NCBI RefSeq assembly: GCF_000759675.1
Contig: NZ_BAWM01000098.1
Coordinates: 62,001-126,000 of the forward strand
From: Neobacillus niacini
GTDB lineage: Bacteria; Bacillota; Bacilli; Bacillales; Cytobacillaceae
Reading direction: 5' to 3'
Length of the DNA stretch: 64,000 nucleotides
The translations under genes were made by a program, and so were the position numbers. This document shows positions 62,919 to 64,000 of this stretch, one piece after another (positions within the stretch are counted from its first letter, which is position 1; every line of letters begins with the position of its first letter). Below the pieces are notes generated by a model. The model was not told where the DNA came from, made no database searches, and worked only from the letters and a program-made list of their open reading frames with translations.

Positions 62919-64000
62919 TTACATTGTTTTAGAAGTAGATTTACCAACTCTATTTTTTATGATACCCTGACTTGTTAAAGCCTCGATCTGTTGGTCAGAA
63001 TAACCAATTCCTGACAGTATTTCAATTGTATTTTCCCCCGACTTCGGTGCTAAGTTACGAATTACCCCTGGTGTTTCTGATAACTTGATCGGCGGAGAAA
63101 TTAGTTTAACCTCACCAAGTTCTGTGTCAATAACTGTTTGAAACATTTTTCTATCAATAAACTGAGGATCTTTCTCTAAATCTCCAAGACTATTTACTGG
63201 GGCTACGCAAGCCTCTACTCCATCAAATTTTTCCATCCATTCCTGCCTTGATTTTTGTATGATAACGGATTGGACTTCTTCTCTCACGTGGTCTTGCTCT
63301 TCCATTGGTACATACATTTTTTTAATTAGGTCTTCTCTTTCTATGATTTTGCAAAATTCCATCCAGAATTTAGGTTCCCCTGCTCCAACTGATAAATAAA
63401 GACCATCATTTGTTTCGTATACGGTGTAATAAGCTTTTCTTCCAGTTAAATTTAAGTTTCCACGTTCTGGTTGTTTACCTGTCGCAAAATAGTTTGGAAG
63501 AAAGAGTTGTAACCAAGAAAGAGCTCCATCCAACATCGAAACATCAATAAACTGTCCTTTTCCAGAACGGCCTCTTTCAAAAAGAGCCATTAAAATTCCT
63601 ATCGTACTCATGAGTCCGCTGCCAAGATCCGCGATTTGGACAGATGGGACCACTGGTTTACTACCACTTACACCCATATACTCAAGTATCCCTGCATAAC
63701 TAATATAATTTATATCGTGTCCAGGCATGTTGGAATAAGGACCTGTTTGTCCGTACCCCGTTATGGCGCAATAAATTAGTCTAGGGTTAATCTTTTTTAA
63801 CACCTCATAGCCGACACCAAGGCGGTCCATCACTCCCGGACGAAACGATTCTACAACAACATCTGCTTTTTCAACAAGCTTCAAAAAGATTTCTTTACCT
63901 TGTTCTGTTTTTAAATCTAAACAAATACTTTTTTTGTTACGGTTTACTGAATGAAAAATTGCACTATCTTCTCCGATTTTTGGATTCATTGCTCTTGCAT
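62919..64000 (-). CDS. Family III CoA-transferase, alpha-methylacyl-CoA racemase-like, 5' end beyond window
   Basis: The frame runs off the right edge; 356 residues from an internal Met are visible. GEDSAIFHSVNRNKKSICLD and then VESFRPGVMDRLGVGYEVL are CaiB/BaiF-family N-terminal blocks. GHDINYISYAGILEYMG contains the conserved His, and VQIADLGSG the Asp, that act in alpha-methylacyl-CoA racemases. The family also includes formyl- and succinyl-CoA transferases, which usually have a catalytic Asp in another position. A racemase would switch the 2-methyl stereochemistry required by acyl-CoA dehydrogenases. Confidence 0.85.
   Translation of the reverse strand, partial: ARAMNPKIGEDSAIFHSVNRNKKSICLDLKTEQGKEIFLKLVEKADVVVESFRPGVMDRLGVGYEVLKKINPRLIYCAITGYGQTGPYSNMPGHDINYISYAGILEYMGVSGSKPVVPSVQIADLGSGLMSTIGILMALFERGRSGKGQFIDVSMLDGALSWLQLFLPNYFATGKQPERGNLNLTGRKAYYTVYETNDGLYLSVGAGEPKFWMEFCKIIEREDLIKKMYVPMEEQDHVREEVQSVIIQKSRQEWMEKFDGVEACVAPVNSLGDLEKDPQFIDRKMFQTVIDTELGEVKLISPPIKLSETPGVIRNLAPKSGENTIEILSGIGYSDQQIEALTSQGIIKNRVGKSTSKTM

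Noticed and set aside
3-64000. CRISPR array, tRNA, rRNA or transposase
   Set aside because: No evenly spaced direct repeats with unique spacers, no cloverleaf-like or rRNA-like sequence and no transposase-like reading frame were seen.

Overview
The window looks like chromosome from a low-GC, endospore-forming Bacillaceae bacterium. It is AT-rich, uses AGGAGG-type ribosome binding sites with ATG, GTG and TTG starts, and carries a Spo0E-like gene, a decayed GerA-type spore germination gene and PhaR/PhaP-like genes. I see no rRNA, tRNA, intact insertion sequence, integrase or CRISPR array. Almost everything between 1.5 and 64 kb is on the minus strand and is catabolic.

Region 1 (0-2.8 kb): the 3' part of a CPA2-type antiporter, a small membrane protein, an esterase-like hydrolase and a GerA-family remnant. 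Region 2 (2.8-16.3 kb): a tryptophan/anthranilate catabolic cluster. It has tryptophan 2,3-dioxygenase, an amino acid permease, kynureninase, an HpaB-type FADH2-dependent hydroxylase resembling anthranilate 3-monooxygenase with a stand-alone FMN adenylyltransferase, 3-hydroxyanthranilate dioxygenase, ACMS decarboxylase, 2-aminomuconate semialdehyde dehydrogenase, 2-aminomuconate deaminase and a 4-oxalocrotonate decarboxylase-type enzyme, plus an aromatic-acid MFS transporter and two tandem Crp/Fnr regulators. The inferred route is tryptophan to kynurenine to anthranilate to 3-hydroxyanthranilate to ring cleavage; no kynurenine 3-monooxygenase, cyclase-type formamidase or flavin reductase is visible. 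Region 3 (16.3-19.4 kb): small and unknown genes, including a protein with two helix-turn-helix-like repeats and a C-terminal J domain.

Region 4 (19.5-64 kb) is a large acyl-CoA catabolic island. It has a Baeyer-Villiger monooxygenase with alcohol and aldehyde dehydrogenases, three acyl-CoA dehydrogenases, electron transfer flavoprotein, three acyl-CoA ligases, five SDRs, three MaoC/hotdog dehydratase-type proteins, an SCP-x-type thiolase, an alpha-methylacyl-CoA racemase-like CoA-transferase at the right edge, a citryl-CoA lyase-like protein, esterase and epoxide-hydrolase-like enzymes, two alkylsulfatase-like proteins with altered metal sites, and a PhaR/PhaP-like pair. The enzyme set suggests growth on a methyl-branched or cyclic aliphatic (ketone, ester or isoprenoid-like) compound by oxygenation, ester cleavage and beta-oxidation; the substrate is not determined.

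The most striking feature is a bipartite sequence of about 80 bp repeated eleven times between 24.3 and 62.7 kb. Every copy lies upstream of a catabolic transcription unit in the same orientation. Its two conserved blocks are 57-60 bp apart in the eight copies I measured. I read it as an activator-dependent promoter shared by a dispersed regulon. Several gene remnants end on or beside copies of it, so the island seems to have grown by duplication and deletion around these promoters.
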